A stretch of DNA of 64,000 nucleotides, from positions 186,001 through 250,000 of the forward strand of contig DASXUQ010000010.1 in assembly GCA_036504735.1 (NCBI GenBank). Direction: 5' to 3'. The stretch comes from a bacterium (GTDB lineage Bacteria; Electryoneota; RPQS01). Below are positions 1 through 9,389 of the stretch, one piece after another (positions within the stretch are counted from its first letter, which is position 1; each line of letters opens with the position of its first letter). The position numbers and the translations under genes were made by a program. The notes below the pieces were generated by a model. The model was given only the letters and a program-made list of their open reading frames with translations, did no database searches and was not told the origin of the DNA.

Positions 1-1
1 C

Positions 2-295
2 GCCGGCTATGAAGATACGCGTTCCAACGAACATCTTCGTGACCAGTTGGCGACGATTCGGGAACGCATCACGCAGCAGCAGACCTATCTTGGCAGCATC
101 GGGCAGCGGCTCGATCAGACCAAGTCACGCCTGAAAGAGCGTGAACTCAACTTGACGAACAGCCTCGAGGACGCGCAAGGCGTCGACATGCCCAGTCTCG
201 TCGCCCGCATGGCGACGGAATCCGGCGCGTACAACGCTTTGGCGGCGATGGGGCAAAAACTGCTCGGGCAATCCTTAGTAGACTATTTAGGATAA
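2..295 (+). CDS. flgL: FlgL-like flagellin-family protein, C-terminal fragment
   Basis: The frame is open from the window edge, so only the last 97 residues are seen. They form one long amphipathic helix with an [24 protein letters not shown] ending and a terminal SLVDYLG. This is how FlgL (hook-associated protein 3) and flagellin D0 helices end: an ATE/QxAY segment, then a short hydrophobic tail. FlgL forms the junction between hook and filament. The identification rests on this ending and on the flagellar genes downstream; a third flagellin-like protein cannot be excluded. The stop lies 10 bases before gmd, so the two are probably co-transcribed. Confidence 0.6.
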   Translation, partial: AGYEDTRSNEHLRDQLATIRERITQQQTYLGSIGQRLDQTKSRLKERELNLTNSLEDAQGVDMPSLVARMATESGAYNALAAMGQKLLGQSLVDYLG

Positions 296-305
296 AGGTG
301 AACAC

Positions 306-1361
306 ATGCGGGCATTGATTACAGGCATCACGGGGCAGGACGGCAGCTATCTGGCGGAACTGCTGCTGGCAAAAGGCTATCAGGTCTACGGCATGGTACG
401 CCGCTCGAGCCAGGACAATCTGGGGCGCATCGAGCATCTGCGCACGCGCATTCAGGTGTTGCAGGGAGATTTGCTGGACGCCAACTCGCTGGAGAAAATT
501 CTGCGCGAATCCCGCCCGAACGAGGTCTATAATCTCGCCGCGCAGAGCTTTGTGCCGACCTCCTGGGAGCAGCCGATTCTCACCGGTGAATTTACAGCCC
601 TCGGCGTGACGCGCCTGCTTGAAGCCGTGCGCTCGGTGGATCCGTCGATCCGCTTCTACCAGGCATCGTCTTCGGAAATGTTCGGCAAGGTGCGCGAAGT
701 GCCGCAGGGCGAGAATACGCCGTTCCATCCGCGGAGTCCGTACGGCGTCTCCAAGGTCTACGGCCATTACATCACCATTAACGCTCGCGAGAGTTACGGG
801 CTGTTTGCCGTCTCCGGCATCCTTTTCAATCATGAATCCCCGCGTCGCGGTAAGGAATTCGTCACCCGCAAGATCACCCGCACGGCTGCGGCAATTCGCC
901 TCGGTCTGGCCAAGACCCTCGATCTGGGCAATCTGGACGCGCGCCGCGACTGGGGTTTTGCCGGCGACTACGTGGATGCCATGTGGCGCATGCTGCAGCA
1001 AAACACGCCCGAGGATTTTGTCATTGCCACCGGCGAAACTCATTCGGTGCGCGAGTTCTGCGAACTGGCGTTTGCGCATCTCGGCTTGAATTACCGCGAC
1101 CACGTGCGCGTCAACACCCAACTGGTCCGTCCCGCCGAAGTCGATCTGCTGGTGGGAAACGCCAGCAAGGCAAAGGCCCTGCTGGATTGGGAACCGCGCA
1201 TCCGCTTCCCGGAATTGGTACGGGTGATGGTAGATCATGATCTGGCCGACTTGCAGAACGGCGCGACCGATTACCCGCAGGCCACGCGGACGCAAAACCG
1301 CCGCAATGACCTGAATCCCGTAGTGATTCCGCCGGCAGCAACGGTTCCGGCAGTCGGCTGA
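306..1361 (+). CDS. gmd: GDP-mannose 4,6-dehydratase
   Basis: A 351-residue extended short-chain dehydrogenase/reductase that should convert GDP-mannose to GDP-4-dehydro-6-deoxymannose, the precursor of fucose, rhamnose and perosamine-type sugars. The N-terminal NAD(P) motif GITGQDG is at residues 7-13. The catalytic set S122-S123-E124 and Y146-x3-K150 is in the expected order, followed by the family-typical NHESPRRG and [11 protein letters not shown] segments. The ATG follows an AAAGGTG ribosome site. Its position directly before the glycosyltransferase series suggests it supplies a deoxyhexose for flagellin glycosylation; that link is inferred. The last 35 residues are low in similarity to the family core and look disordered. 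Confidence 0.93.
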   Translation: MRALITGITGQDGSYLAELLLAKGYQVYGMVRRSSQDNLGRIEHLRTRIQVLQGDLLDANSLEKILRESRPNEVYNLAAQSFVPTSWEQPILTGEFTALGVTRLLEAVRSVDPSIRFYQASSSEMFGKVREVPQGENTPFHPRSPYGVSKVYGHYITINARESYGLFAVSGILFNHESPRRGKEFVTRKITRTAAAIRLGLAKTLDLGNLDARRDWGFAGDYVDAMWRMLQQNTPEDFVIATGETHSVREFCELAFAHLGLNYRDHVRVNTQLVRPAEVDLLVGNASKAKALLDWEPRIRFPELVRVMVDHDLADLQNGATDYPQATRTQNRRNDLNPVVIPPAATVPAVG

Positions 1362-1401
1362 CATCTTTCTTCATGTTCGCAACATCTAAAGAGATCCATA
1401 A

Positions 1402-4400
1402 GTGAATCGCAGCCTGCGCATCGGGATCGACGTTCGAGGCCTTGAAGTCGAGACCTCTCTCCGTCGCGGCATCGGACGTTATGTCTGCAATTTGATCCGC
1501 GCTCTTGCCGATCAGACGGTGGGACATCAGATCACGCTCCTCGGCGATGCCATGCCCTGGCACGTGGCACATCTTGCGCCGCTGCTCGAGCGGGGGCACG
1601 TGCGCTATGTCACCTACCATCCGACCTTCGCGTCGGAACTCGACGTGCTGCTGCTCACCGATCCCGCGCCGGTCCTGACCGGGCGCAAACTGCTGGCGTA
1701 TCCGCTGAACGGGCTGCCTTGTGCGACGATTTTCTACGATTTGATTCCGCTGGCCTTTGAGCGGGAGTATCTGGAACCGAATCCTCAGTTGCAGCAGGAA
1801 TACTTTGCGCGGCTGGAGGAAGCGTCCGAAGTGGCGTCGCTGTTTTTGACGATTTCGCGGTTTGTCGCCGAAGACCTTCATGTCCGTTTGGGCGTTGAGC
1901 CCTCGCGCATTGAACCGGTGATGGGTGGTCTCGACGAGGCGTTTCGCGACGCACCGTCTGCCGGCGAAACGGAGGCTGCACTGAAGCGTCTGGGCATCAG
2001 CGACCCGTATTTTCTTTACACCGGCGGCACGGATTTCCGCAAGAATGTCTCGGCAATTTTGGCCGCGTTTTGGCAGATGCAGGCGCAATCGCCGCGACGT
2101 GTCAAACTGGTTCTGTCCGGCGAGTTTTCCGCGGCGTGGAGACAGCAGGCGGAGAGCAATCCGGACTTTCGCGAGCATATGCAGGACATTATCACGCTCG
2201 GCTATGTGAGCGATGAAGACTTGCGCTGCCTGTATGCCGGCGCGATCGCCTTCGTGTTCCCGTCGCTTTACGAAGGTTTTGGCCTGCCTGCCCTCGAGGC
2301 CATGGCATCGGGATGCCCGGTGATCGTATCCGACGGCAGTTCTTTGAAGGAAATTGTCGGCGATGCCGGGCTGCTGGTCAATCCCGCGCGATCCGCCGAA
2401 ATCGCCCGTGCCATGCTGCGCGTATTTGCCGAGCCCTCCCTCGCCGCATCGCTGCGCGAAAAAGGCGTTCAGCGCGCGAAACAGTATACGTGGGAAGACG
2501 TTGCCGCGCGAACGTTTGCCGCTCTTGGGCGCATTGCCCGTCCGGGCCGCACGCTTTCCGCTCCGTCACGCCGGATGCGTGTTCTCCTCCAGAACCGTTC
2601 CAACGCTTTCGAGTCTCCCGGTGGCGACACCGTGGTCATGGAAGAGCTGTACCGCACTCTCCGCGCGTATGATGTGGACGTTGAAGCGGCCGGCGGCTCG
2701 CCCGATTTGGCCGATGTGGATCTCGTGCATCTCGTCAACCTCACGGTCACCAGAACCGGCGAAGAGGTGGCGCGCAACTGCTCGAGCCAAGGTGTACCCT
2801 TCGTGCTAACGGCGTTGTTTGAAGATTGGCCGCTCTATTTGAATCCGTCCTTTGAGTCTGCCGGTCTTTTCAAAGAGTACCTTGAAAGCGGGCAGGATGA
2901 AGCGGTTTTCGCCCGTGGCTTGGCCCGCTTGCACTCCATGCCGGCTGGACCGCGCGTGGGCGGCGAAGACATTGCCCATCAGGCGGCGATGCTGTTCGCC
3001 TGTGGTGAATCGGAAGCCGCGCGCCTTGCCGAGGCTTATCCGCAGAGCGCCGGCCACATTCGCATTGCCAAGTTCGGCATCCGGCCCTACACGCAATCCA
3101 ATGCGCAGGGCAAGGCGATGGTGAAGCGAGCTTTGGGCGTGGACTCGTACGCGCTCTGTTGCGGACGTCTCGAAACCCGCAAGAACCAGCTTATGCTTTT
3201 GAAGGCGCTCGAAGACAGCGAACTCCCCATTGTGCTCGCGAGCGGCGGCTTCAGCTACCAGCCGCCTTATGTCACGATGGTGACCAGATTCCGGCGCCGG
3301 GGACCGGTTCGTGTGCTTGGACGCGTCAGCTTGCCCACACTGCGCGAAATTATGGCGGCGGCCACTGTACATGTCCTGCCGAGTTGGTACGAACTACCCG
3401 GCCTGGTTACGCTTGAAGCGGCCAGTGCGGGCACCGCAGTTGTCGCTTCCGACTGGGGCGCAATCCGGGATTACCTGCCCGAAGGCCTGGTACATACCTG
3501 TCAGCCCGACGATCCCGCATCGATCCGCGCCGCCATTGAACGCGCACTTGCCGCCGGGCCTAATCCCGAAGCCAAAGAGCAGGCCGAGCGCCATACGTGG
3601 GAAGCCTTCGGCGAAGCCACGTACTCGGCATATGAACACCTTCTGTCACGCTCGCGCGCTTCATCCGTGTCATCTGCCGCCGTTCCGCAAGAAGAATCCA
3701 ACATTCAACGATACCCTTCCGTGGAGGAAACCATGAACTCTGCCGAACGCATGACTCCGCGTTTCGACGCATCGATCATCATTCCCGTTTACAACCGCAG
3801 CCGCCTGACGCAGGAGTGCCTGGAGGCACTGTCCGCCGTCGAGTGTCGCGCCAGTTACGAAGTCATCGTGGTGGACAATCATTCCACCGATGAAACGCCC
3901 CGTATCCTTCAGGCGCTGGAAGGGGACGTCACCATTTTGCGGCAGAGCGAAAATCGCGGTTTCGCCGCCGCCTGCAACCGGGGGGCGCGCGTGGCGTCGG
4001 GTGAGTTTCTCGTCTTCCTCAACAACGACACGAAGCCGCAGCCCGGCTGGCTCGACGCCCTCGTGGATTGCGCCCGTGCCGAGTCCAATGCAGGCGCGGT
4101 CGGATCCCGGCTGCTGTATCCCGATGGCAACGTGCAGCATGCCGGTGTGGCGATCAGCGAAGCGGGCATTCCCTACCATATTTTGCAGAATTTCGGCAGC
4201 GAGCATCCCGCGGTTACCGAGCAGCGCGACATGCAGGCGGTTACCGCCGCGTGCATGCTGATGCCGGCGCAGCTCTTCCACGAGTTCGGCGGATTCGATG
4301 AAGGCTATCGCAATGGCTTCGAGGACATCGATCTTTGCATGCGCATTCGCGCCCGGCAGTATCGTGTCATCTATTGCCCGCAGTCCACGGTCATCCATCA

Positions 4401-5268
4401 TGAAGAAGCTTCCGAAGGCCGCAAGGCGCACGACGCCGAGAACTTGAACCGCTTCCTCAACCGGTGGCAGGCGGCCATACAGCCAGATGAACTGCAGCTT
4501 CTGGCGCGGTACGGTCTGACCATTTCGTGGAAGAACGGAATCGGCACCTATGGCGATCTGCCGAAGAAGACCGAACCCCAGCATCCTGAGGCCACTATCG
4601 AATCCGCGCAGAAATTGTATGCCGATGGCCAGCTCGAAGAGGCGGCTACCGTGCTGCAAAGCCTTGTGGAAAGCCGGATGGTGCTGGGCAAGGAAGACAG
4701 CTTTGAAACCTACCAGACTCTTGGCAACTGCCTGGCGCGTCTGAATCGCATCGAGGAAGCCGAGAAGGCTTACTGCGAAGCGATCAAGCTCGATGAGGCT
4801 TCGGATCGTCCGTATCTCGGCCTCGGCGCGCTGGCAATGCTTCAGGAAAACTGGCAAGCGGCCATGTACGGCTTCATGACGGCACTGGCGAAGAACCCCG
4901 GAACCATCCGCGGCGAATTCGGCGTCGCACTGTCCATGGCGGTGCGCAACATGCACTGCGACGCTCTGGAGCACTTCCGCCGCGTGCTTGAAAAAGACTC
5001 GAACAATGCCGAAGCGCTGTTCTATTTCTACCGCAGCGCGGTGGAAAGCGGTCAGCCGCAAATGGCCATTGAGCCGTTGACGCGTTATCTGGACAGTCAT
5101 CCGCGCGACACGAACTTCCTCTTCAGCCTTTGCGGCGCTTACTGGAAGTCCGGCGAAATGTCCCGGGCCGTGGATCTATGCCAGCGCGTGCTGGAACTCG
5201 ACCCCAACCACGTTGCGGCGCGTGAAGTGATGGAACACCTGCAAAGCACCGTACTCGAACATGCATAG
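1402..5268 (+). CDS. Multi-domain glycosyltransferase GT4-GT4-GT2-TPR
   Basis: A very large cytosolic protein (1,288 residues, GTG start) joining three transferase units. Residues 1-380 are a GT-B, GT4-type domain with an E291-x7-E299 donor site. Residues 393-745 are a second GT4-like domain with a more diverged N-terminal half and its own E664-x7-E672 pair. Residues 788-1025 are a GT2 GT-A domain with IIPVYN, the LNNDT metal-binding segment around D876 and a FEDIDLC acceptor motif. Residues 1065-1280 form TPR repeats, which may bind the acceptor protein. Such chains build an oligosaccharide in successive steps. The surrounding flagellar genes suggest flagellin as the target. The last 8 bases overlap the next gene. 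The linker at residues 745-788 contains a strong internal start site (separate entry). Confidence 0.88.
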   Translation: MNRSLRIGIDVRGLEVETSLRRGIGRYVCNLIRALADQTVGHQITLLGDAMPWHVAHLAPLLERGHVRYVTYHPTFASELDVLLLTDPAPVLTGRKLLAYPLNGLPCATIFYDLIPLAFEREYLEPNPQLQQEYFARLEEASEVASLFLTISRFVAEDLHVRLGVEPSRIEPVMGGLDEAFRDAPSAGETEAALKRLGISDPYFLYTGGTDFRKNVSAILAAFWQMQAQSPRRVKLVLSGEFSAAWRQQAESNPDFREHMQDIITLGYVSDEDLRCLYAGAIAFVFPSLYEGFGLPALEAMASGCPVIVSDGSSLKEIVGDAGLLVNPARSAEIARAMLRVFAEPSLAASLREKGVQRAKQYTWEDVAARTFAALGRIARPGRTLSAPSRRMRVLLQNRSNAFESPGGDTVVMEELYRTLRAYDVDVEAAGGSPDLADVDLVHLVNLTVTRTGEEVARNCSSQGVPFVLTALFEDWPLYLNPSFESAGLFKEYLESGQDEAVFARGLARLHSMPAGPRVGGEDIAHQAAMLFACGESEAARLAEAYPQSAGHIRIAKFGIRPYTQSNAQGKAMVKRALGVDSYALCCGRLETRKNQLMLLKALEDSELPIVLASGGFSYQPPYVTMVTRFRRRGPVRVLGRVSLPTLREIMAAATVHVLPSWYELPGLVTLEAASAGTAVVASDWGAIRDYLPEGLVHTCQPDDPASIRAAIERALAAGPNPEAKEQAERHTWEAFGEATYSAYEHLLSRSRASSVSSAAVPQEESNIQRYPSVEETMNSAERMTPRFDASIIIPVYNRSRLTQECLEALSAVECRASYEVIVVDNHSTDETPRILQALEGDVTILRQSENRGFAAACNRGARVASGEFLVFLNNDTKPQPGWLDALVDCARAESNAGAVGSRLLYPDGNVQHAGVAISEAGIPYHILQNFGSEHPAVTEQRDMQAVTAACMLMPAQLFHEFGGFDEGYRNGFEDIDLCMRIRARQYRVIYCPQSTVIHHEEASEGRKAHDAENLNRFLNRWQAAIQPDELQLLARYGLTISWKNGIGTYGDLPKKTEPQHPEATIESAQKLYADGQLEEAATVLQSLVESRMVLGKEDSFETYQTLGNCLARLNRIEEAEKAYCEAIKLDEASDRPYLGLGALAMLQENWQAAMYGFMTALAKNPGTIRGEFGVALSMAVRNMHCDALEHFRRVLEKDSNNAEALFYFYRSAVESGQPQMAIEPLTRYLDSHPRDTNFLFSLCGAYWKSGEMSRAVDLCQRVLELDPNHVAAREVMEHLQSTVLEHA
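3723..3735 (+). promoter_or_regulatory. Internal ribosome site and ATG inside the glycosyltransferase gene
   Basis: A GGAGG sequence at 3723-3727 is followed after 5 bases by an in-frame ATG (3733). This lies exactly in the low-complexity linker before the GT2 domain. Initiation here would yield a separate 511-residue GT2-TPR protein. It is either a working internal start or a scar of a gene fusion. Confidence 0.5.
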
Positions 5269-8185
5269 AGTCGTCGTAGTGCAATGGTCCCGGCTGGGCG
5301 ACGTGCTGCAAACGCGGCCGTTGCTCCGCCACATCGCACGGCGCGATCCGGAGGCCCGGATCACGCTCTGTGCCGATGCTCGCTATGCGGGGATCATTGC
5401 CGCGATGCCCGAGCCGCTGGATTTCTGGCCGGTTGATCTGGCCCGGCTCAGCGCCCTTGCCCGTCATGCGTCGTCCCAGGCTCAGGCGATCTCCGATCTC
5501 CGCGACCTGCTCGCCCGCGACGCCGGAACGGAAATCCGCAACGTCTACGTATTGAGCCGTTCGCGCGCGGCGTGCATCTTTGCCGAAATGTTGCGTTCCA
5601 AAACCACCTTTGGCTACCGGCGCGTAGACGGCGCGATTCTTTCACCGACTCTGCTTCAGGACTTTGAGGCCGGCATGGCGAATGGAACGCCGCCGCCTGT
5701 GCAACTGGCCGATCTGTGGACCTGTCTGGATGAAGCGGCGCGAACTTCCGAGTGGCTGTCACCGCTCCGCAGCCCGTGGCACGGGACGAGCGAGGAGGGC
5801 GCTGAGAACATTGCCCTGCTCTGCGATGCGGGAGAAGAGACCCGGACTATCCCTACGGACTGGTTGGCCGAAGTCGCCACAAAGCTGCTCGAGCGGGAGA
5901 ACGTACGGATCACGCTCCTTGGCGCGCGCGCACCTCATCCGGGAAATGACCGGTTATCTGCGCTGAGCGCAAGCACGCACCGCGTATCCGACCATCGGGG
6001 GCAGACAACCCTCGATCAGTTCTTTGCCAACCTTGCCCGGCAGGACCGCGTGATCGGACCGGATACCGGCGGCCTGCATCTGGCCGCTGCGCTGAACGTC
6101 CCGGTGATCGGCCTCTACTTTGGCGGCGCCTCCTGCCTCACTACGGGACCGTACAGTGCGCGAGCGGTGGTCTTGCAGGATCCGGCGTGGATGGATGAAA
6201 CCGCCATGCATGTCGTATCGCTGACCGATGCCCGAAAAGAGTTGCCGCCGAGTGCCTGCACACCGGCGTTGGATGAAAACGGTGTTCGTTATGAATCCGC
6301 CGCCTGGCCCTACGATCTCCGCGAACAGATTGCTTCAGCCCGCAGGGACTTCATCACGCGAATGGCAGAAGGTGTGACGGTCATCATCCCCGAGTGTTCC
6401 GAAACTCACTATACGGACGAATTGCTGACCGATCTGCACCGTGACCTTGCCGGAACAGCCGCGGAAATTCTGCTCGTCAGCAGCGGTCCGGTCAGCCGGC
6501 GCACCGTCCCCGATAGCTGCCGGTGCGTATCCAGTCCAGAGTTGCTTACGTTCGCCCAAGCCTGCAATCGAGGCGCTTTCGACGCTCGCTTCAACCGCTT
6601 GCTCTTTCTCAACAACGACACCCGGTTTGCTCCCGGCGAACTGCGCACGTTTCTTTCGGCAGCACCGCGCGAAGGCGTTTGCTCGCCGTTGATCCGCTAC
6701 CCCGATGGGCTTGTGCAAAACTGCGGCGTCCGGTTCGAGCAGGGCCGTGTTGTCGAAATCGGTCACGGTTCACTTGAGACGCAGGCATTGACCGAGAAGG
6801 CAGATGCCCTGTCTGCCGTCGCCTTGCTGGTCAACCGGAAAGACTTTTTGGCCCTGAACGGTTTCGATGAGCACTTCGTGAATGGCTATGAGGATTTGGA
6901 CCTCTGTCTTAGAGCGCGGGAATCCGGCCTGTCATGCCGCGTTGTGCCTTCGGCATCGGTCACACATTTTCGCGGGTCCACTGCCGGACGCTTTTCTCAG
7001 GAAGACCCCAATCGCGTGCGGTTCGCGCAGCGCTGGGAAGAGTCTTTAACCGCGTCGCATTCTGCGTCTGACCCCGACCAAACCCTGACCAGCGCGCCGC
7101 TGCTGTTGATTTCCGCCGAGTCCGCCTGCGCCGCAGGCAGTTCGCTTCGCTGGATGTGGCCGTTGGAAGAAAGGGGCCTTCGCCCTTATCAAGATTTTGT
7201 CTGGCTGACCGAGGCCCGAGCACGGCGGCAACCTGAGACCCTTCAGCGTCTGCTCACCTCCGCGAAAACGGTGATCGTCTTTCGAGCCCTTGAGACCGAT
7301 CAGGTTCAGGATGCCGTGCTGAACAGCGGCCGCAGACTCATCGTCGATTCGGACGACCTGTTGATCGGACGTTTCGCGGCGGATTCGCTGCGCGGCCAAT
7401 CCCGCCGCGCTTACGAGGACCGTTTCCGGCGCCTGCTCGACAGGGCAGCCGTCATCACCGCCAGCACCACGCTGCTGGTCAATGCGCTGCGGGACCTCGG
7501 TTACACTACGCTGCATCTGCCTACCGCGCCCGCAACTCAGCAATGTTCGCCGCGAATGGAAGCAAGAGATGAACGCCGGGAACTGCGCATCGGTTTCTTC
7601 GGTACTCCGTCCCATCTGCTCGACTTGGGGAGCATCGTTCCCGCCCTCGATCAGGTCCTGGAAACGCATCCGGACGCCCGCTTCTACTGGTGGGGATGCC
7701 GCCCGGGCGAACTGGCCTATCATCCTCAGGTGCGGCAGGGTGGACCGGTGGTTGAGGATTACACCACGCACCTGCGCCGCCTTCACCGGTTCGATCTCGA
7801 TCTGGTTCTGGTCCCGCTGCTGCCCGGCAAGGCCTCGCGCATGAAGAGCGCCGTCAAATACTTCGAATATGCGCTGGCCGGGCTTCCCGCGATTTATTCC
7901 GCCGTTCCGCCTTACATGGACGCCGTCACGCACGGCATCACCGGCTGGCTGGCGGATGAATCAACCGCATCGTGGATGAATGCGCTGAATACCTTGTTGA
8001 CCGATGCCGGTCTGCGCCGCACCGTGGCGGCCAATGCTCGCCGAGACGTGGAGTCCCGCATCCTTGACTCCCGTGCGTGCCCCATCGTGAATGAGATTCT
8101 GAATTCGATTCTACCGGCGCATACGGCGCAAACTCTATTCGACAGGAGCCTTGCCGTACAGGCAGATCATGAACCCGTTTGCTGA
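5261..8185 (+). CDS. Multi-domain glycosyltransferase GT9-GT2-GT4
   Basis: A 974-residue protein with three transferase folds in a row. Residues 1-345 resemble ADP-heptose-type GT9 enzymes: RLGDVLQTRPLL at the N-terminus and the GPDTGGLHLAAAL donor loop near 267-279. Residues 371-595 are a GT2-like domain: NND at 451-453, then NGYEDLDLCLRA. Residues 612-950 are a GT4-like domain ending in KYFEYALAGLPAIYS. The GT9 part lacks the cysteine cluster found in the two GT9 proteins further downstream. The ATG overlaps the preceding gene by 8 bases, which implies translational coupling. A role in elongating a flagellar glycan is inferred from position. Acceptor and sugars cannot be read from the sequence. 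Confidence 0.85.
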   Translation: MHRVVVVQWSRLGDVLQTRPLLRHIARRDPEARITLCADARYAGIIAAMPEPLDFWPVDLARLSALARHASSQAQAISDLRDLLARDAGTEIRNVYVLSRSRAACIFAEMLRSKTTFGYRRVDGAILSPTLLQDFEAGMANGTPPPVQLADLWTCLDEAARTSEWLSPLRSPWHGTSEEGAENIALLCDAGEETRTIPTDWLAEVATKLLERENVRITLLGARAPHPGNDRLSALSASTHRVSDHRGQTTLDQFFANLARQDRVIGPDTGGLHLAAALNVPVIGLYFGGASCLTTGPYSARAVVLQDPAWMDETAMHVVSLTDARKELPPSACTPALDENGVRYESAAWPYDLREQIASARRDFITRMAEGVTVIIPECSETHYTDELLTDLHRDLAGTAAEILLVSSGPVSRRTVPDSCRCVSSPELLTFAQACNRGAFDARFNRLLFLNNDTRFAPGELRTFLSAAPREGVCSPLIRYPDGLVQNCGVRFEQGRVVEIGHGSLETQALTEKADALSAVALLVNRKDFLALNGFDEHFVNGYEDLDLCLRARESGLSCRVVPSASVTHFRGSTAGRFSQEDPNRVRFAQRWEESLTASHSASDPDQTLTSAPLLLISAESACAAGSSLRWMWPLEERGLRPYQDFVWLTEARARRQPETLQRLLTSAKTVIVFRALETDQVQDAVLNSGRRLIVDSDDLLIGRFAADSLRGQSRRAYEDRFRRLLDRAAVITASTTLLVNALRDLGYTTLHLPTAPATQQCSPRMEARDERRELRIGFFGTPSHLLDLGSIVPALDQVLETHPDARFYWWGCRPGELAYHPQVRQGGPVVEDYTTHLRRLHRFDLDLVLVPLLPGKASRMKSAVKYFEYALAGLPAIYSAVPPYMDAVTHGITGWLADESTASWMNALNTLLTDAGLRRTVAANARRDVESRILDSRACPIVNEILNSILPAHTAQTLFDRSLAVQADHEPVC

Positions 8186-9389
8186 ATTTGCCATCTTCCC
8201 ATCGCGCTGCGGCTTGCCTTCGGCGATGCACGTGCCCACAGACACGCTGATTCACAGCCGCGTGAACCCGGAGCGCGAGGCCGCTGATATTGCCGACGCG
8301 CACTCGAATCCAGCGGCTTCGTCGACCGTGATCATCGGTGGCGGGCTCGGTTATCTTGCCGAGGCGGTATCGCAGTTGCGCGGAGCCGGACACCCGGTTC
8401 ATGTGATCGAGCCTCACCGCGAGGTGCTTTATCTTGCGCGTGCGAGCAGAGGCTATTGTGCCTATCTTACATCCGAACGAATTCACGTGCACTGCGCGGT
8501 TACGCGCACCGGTCTCTCTGCCACGCTACGGGACCTGCCGGCGGATGCGGCCGTGATTGTTGCTCCTTATCTGCTGCGACTTAGCGAGCAGGCGGATTTC
8601 CCGCTGGGTGGTCTGTTAAGGATCGTGCGTGCCGAAATCGCCTCGTCTGCAGTGTACAATCCGCTGCTGGCGGCGCAGTCGGGAGTCTTCGACAGGGTTC
8701 TGGCGAATCTTCCCAGCGTCTTCGCCGCGCGTCTAAGCGGGAGCAAAACCTCCATCGTAGCCGGCGCCGGGCCGAACTTGACCGAGTGTCTGCCTGCCTT
8801 GGCCGCACAGCGCTCAGGAATCACGCTCATCGCCGCCAGCGGCGCCGTTCCCGCGCTGCTCAATGCGCGCCTGACGCCCGACTGGGTATTTGCGCTGGAA
8901 GCGAAGGACACCGTCATCAAAGATCTCGAAGGTCTACCCCTCGGAACGCGTGTTGTGGTCTTTCCGTCTACGCATCCGGCCATCATCGGCGGAAACCGGT
9001 TCTCGCTTATCGCGGGCGCGAGTGCGGGCGCGCCGGGCCTGGAGACTCGCGGCGGCAGCTCCGTGATTCCGGCTCTGGATTTTGCCCTGTGCTCCGGCAG
9101 CAGCGATGTGGTGTTGATAGGTGTGGATTTGGGCAACCAGAACGGCACCTATGCTGCGGGCAGCGCGCGAAGCAATGCGGTATCGGAGTTTCGGAATGCC
9201 GAGCCTCCCAAGTTTCTATCGATGCGTGCCGGGCTCGAACGCGTCCTGCACGAGCGACAGCATCCATCTCGCGCCATTTATCACGTCCTCCGCCAGGGCC
9301 GGACGCTGTGCGGCACGGAGCGAATTTCTCCTGAGCGGGCGCGAGTGCTGCTTCATCAACGATCATTTTGCGAGGTTCAAGGTGAATAA
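8169..9389 (+). CDS. Motility accessory factor (Maf/MptE-like, DUF115) glycosyltransferase
   Basis: About 406 residues. The N-terminal part has a Rossmann-like GGGLGYL loop at 57-63. The centre has the DUF115/MptE-like core: VAGAGPNL, then AASGAVPALLNARLTPDW and the IGVDLG strand. Maf proteins of this family attach nonulosonic acids such as pseudaminic or legionaminic acid to flagellin Ser/Thr before export, which fits the location between glycosyltransferases and flagellins. The start is uncertain: an AGGAG at 8144 is only 2 bases from a TTG (8151) and 20 from the ATG used here. The gene overlaps both neighbours by a few bases. It is shorter than classical Maf proteins (over 600 residues). 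Confidence 0.8.
   Translation: MNPFAEFAIFPSRCGLPSAMHVPTDTLIHSRVNPEREAADIADAHSNPAASSTVIIGGGLGYLAEAVSQLRGAGHPVHVIEPHREVLYLARASRGYCAYLTSERIHVHCAVTRTGLSATLRDLPADAAVIVAPYLLRLSEQADFPLGGLLRIVRAEIASSAVYNPLLAAQSGVFDRVLANLPSVFAARLSGSKTSIVAGAGPNLTECLPALAAQRSGITLIAASGAVPALLNARLTPDWVFALEAKDTVIKDLEGLPLGTRVVVFPSTHPAIIGGNRFSLIAGASAGAPGLETRGGSSVIPALDFALCSGSSDVVLIGVDLGNQNGTYAAGSARSNAVSEFRNAEPPKFLSMRAGLERVLHERQHPSRAIYHVLRQGRTLCGTERISPERARVLLHQRSFCEVQGE

Noticed and set aside
147-1364. Long open frame on the minus strand opposite gmd
   Set aside because: It is an artefact of GC-rich codon structure in the gmd gene. The product is Arg/Ala/His-rich with no domain, while gmd carries all catalytic motifs.
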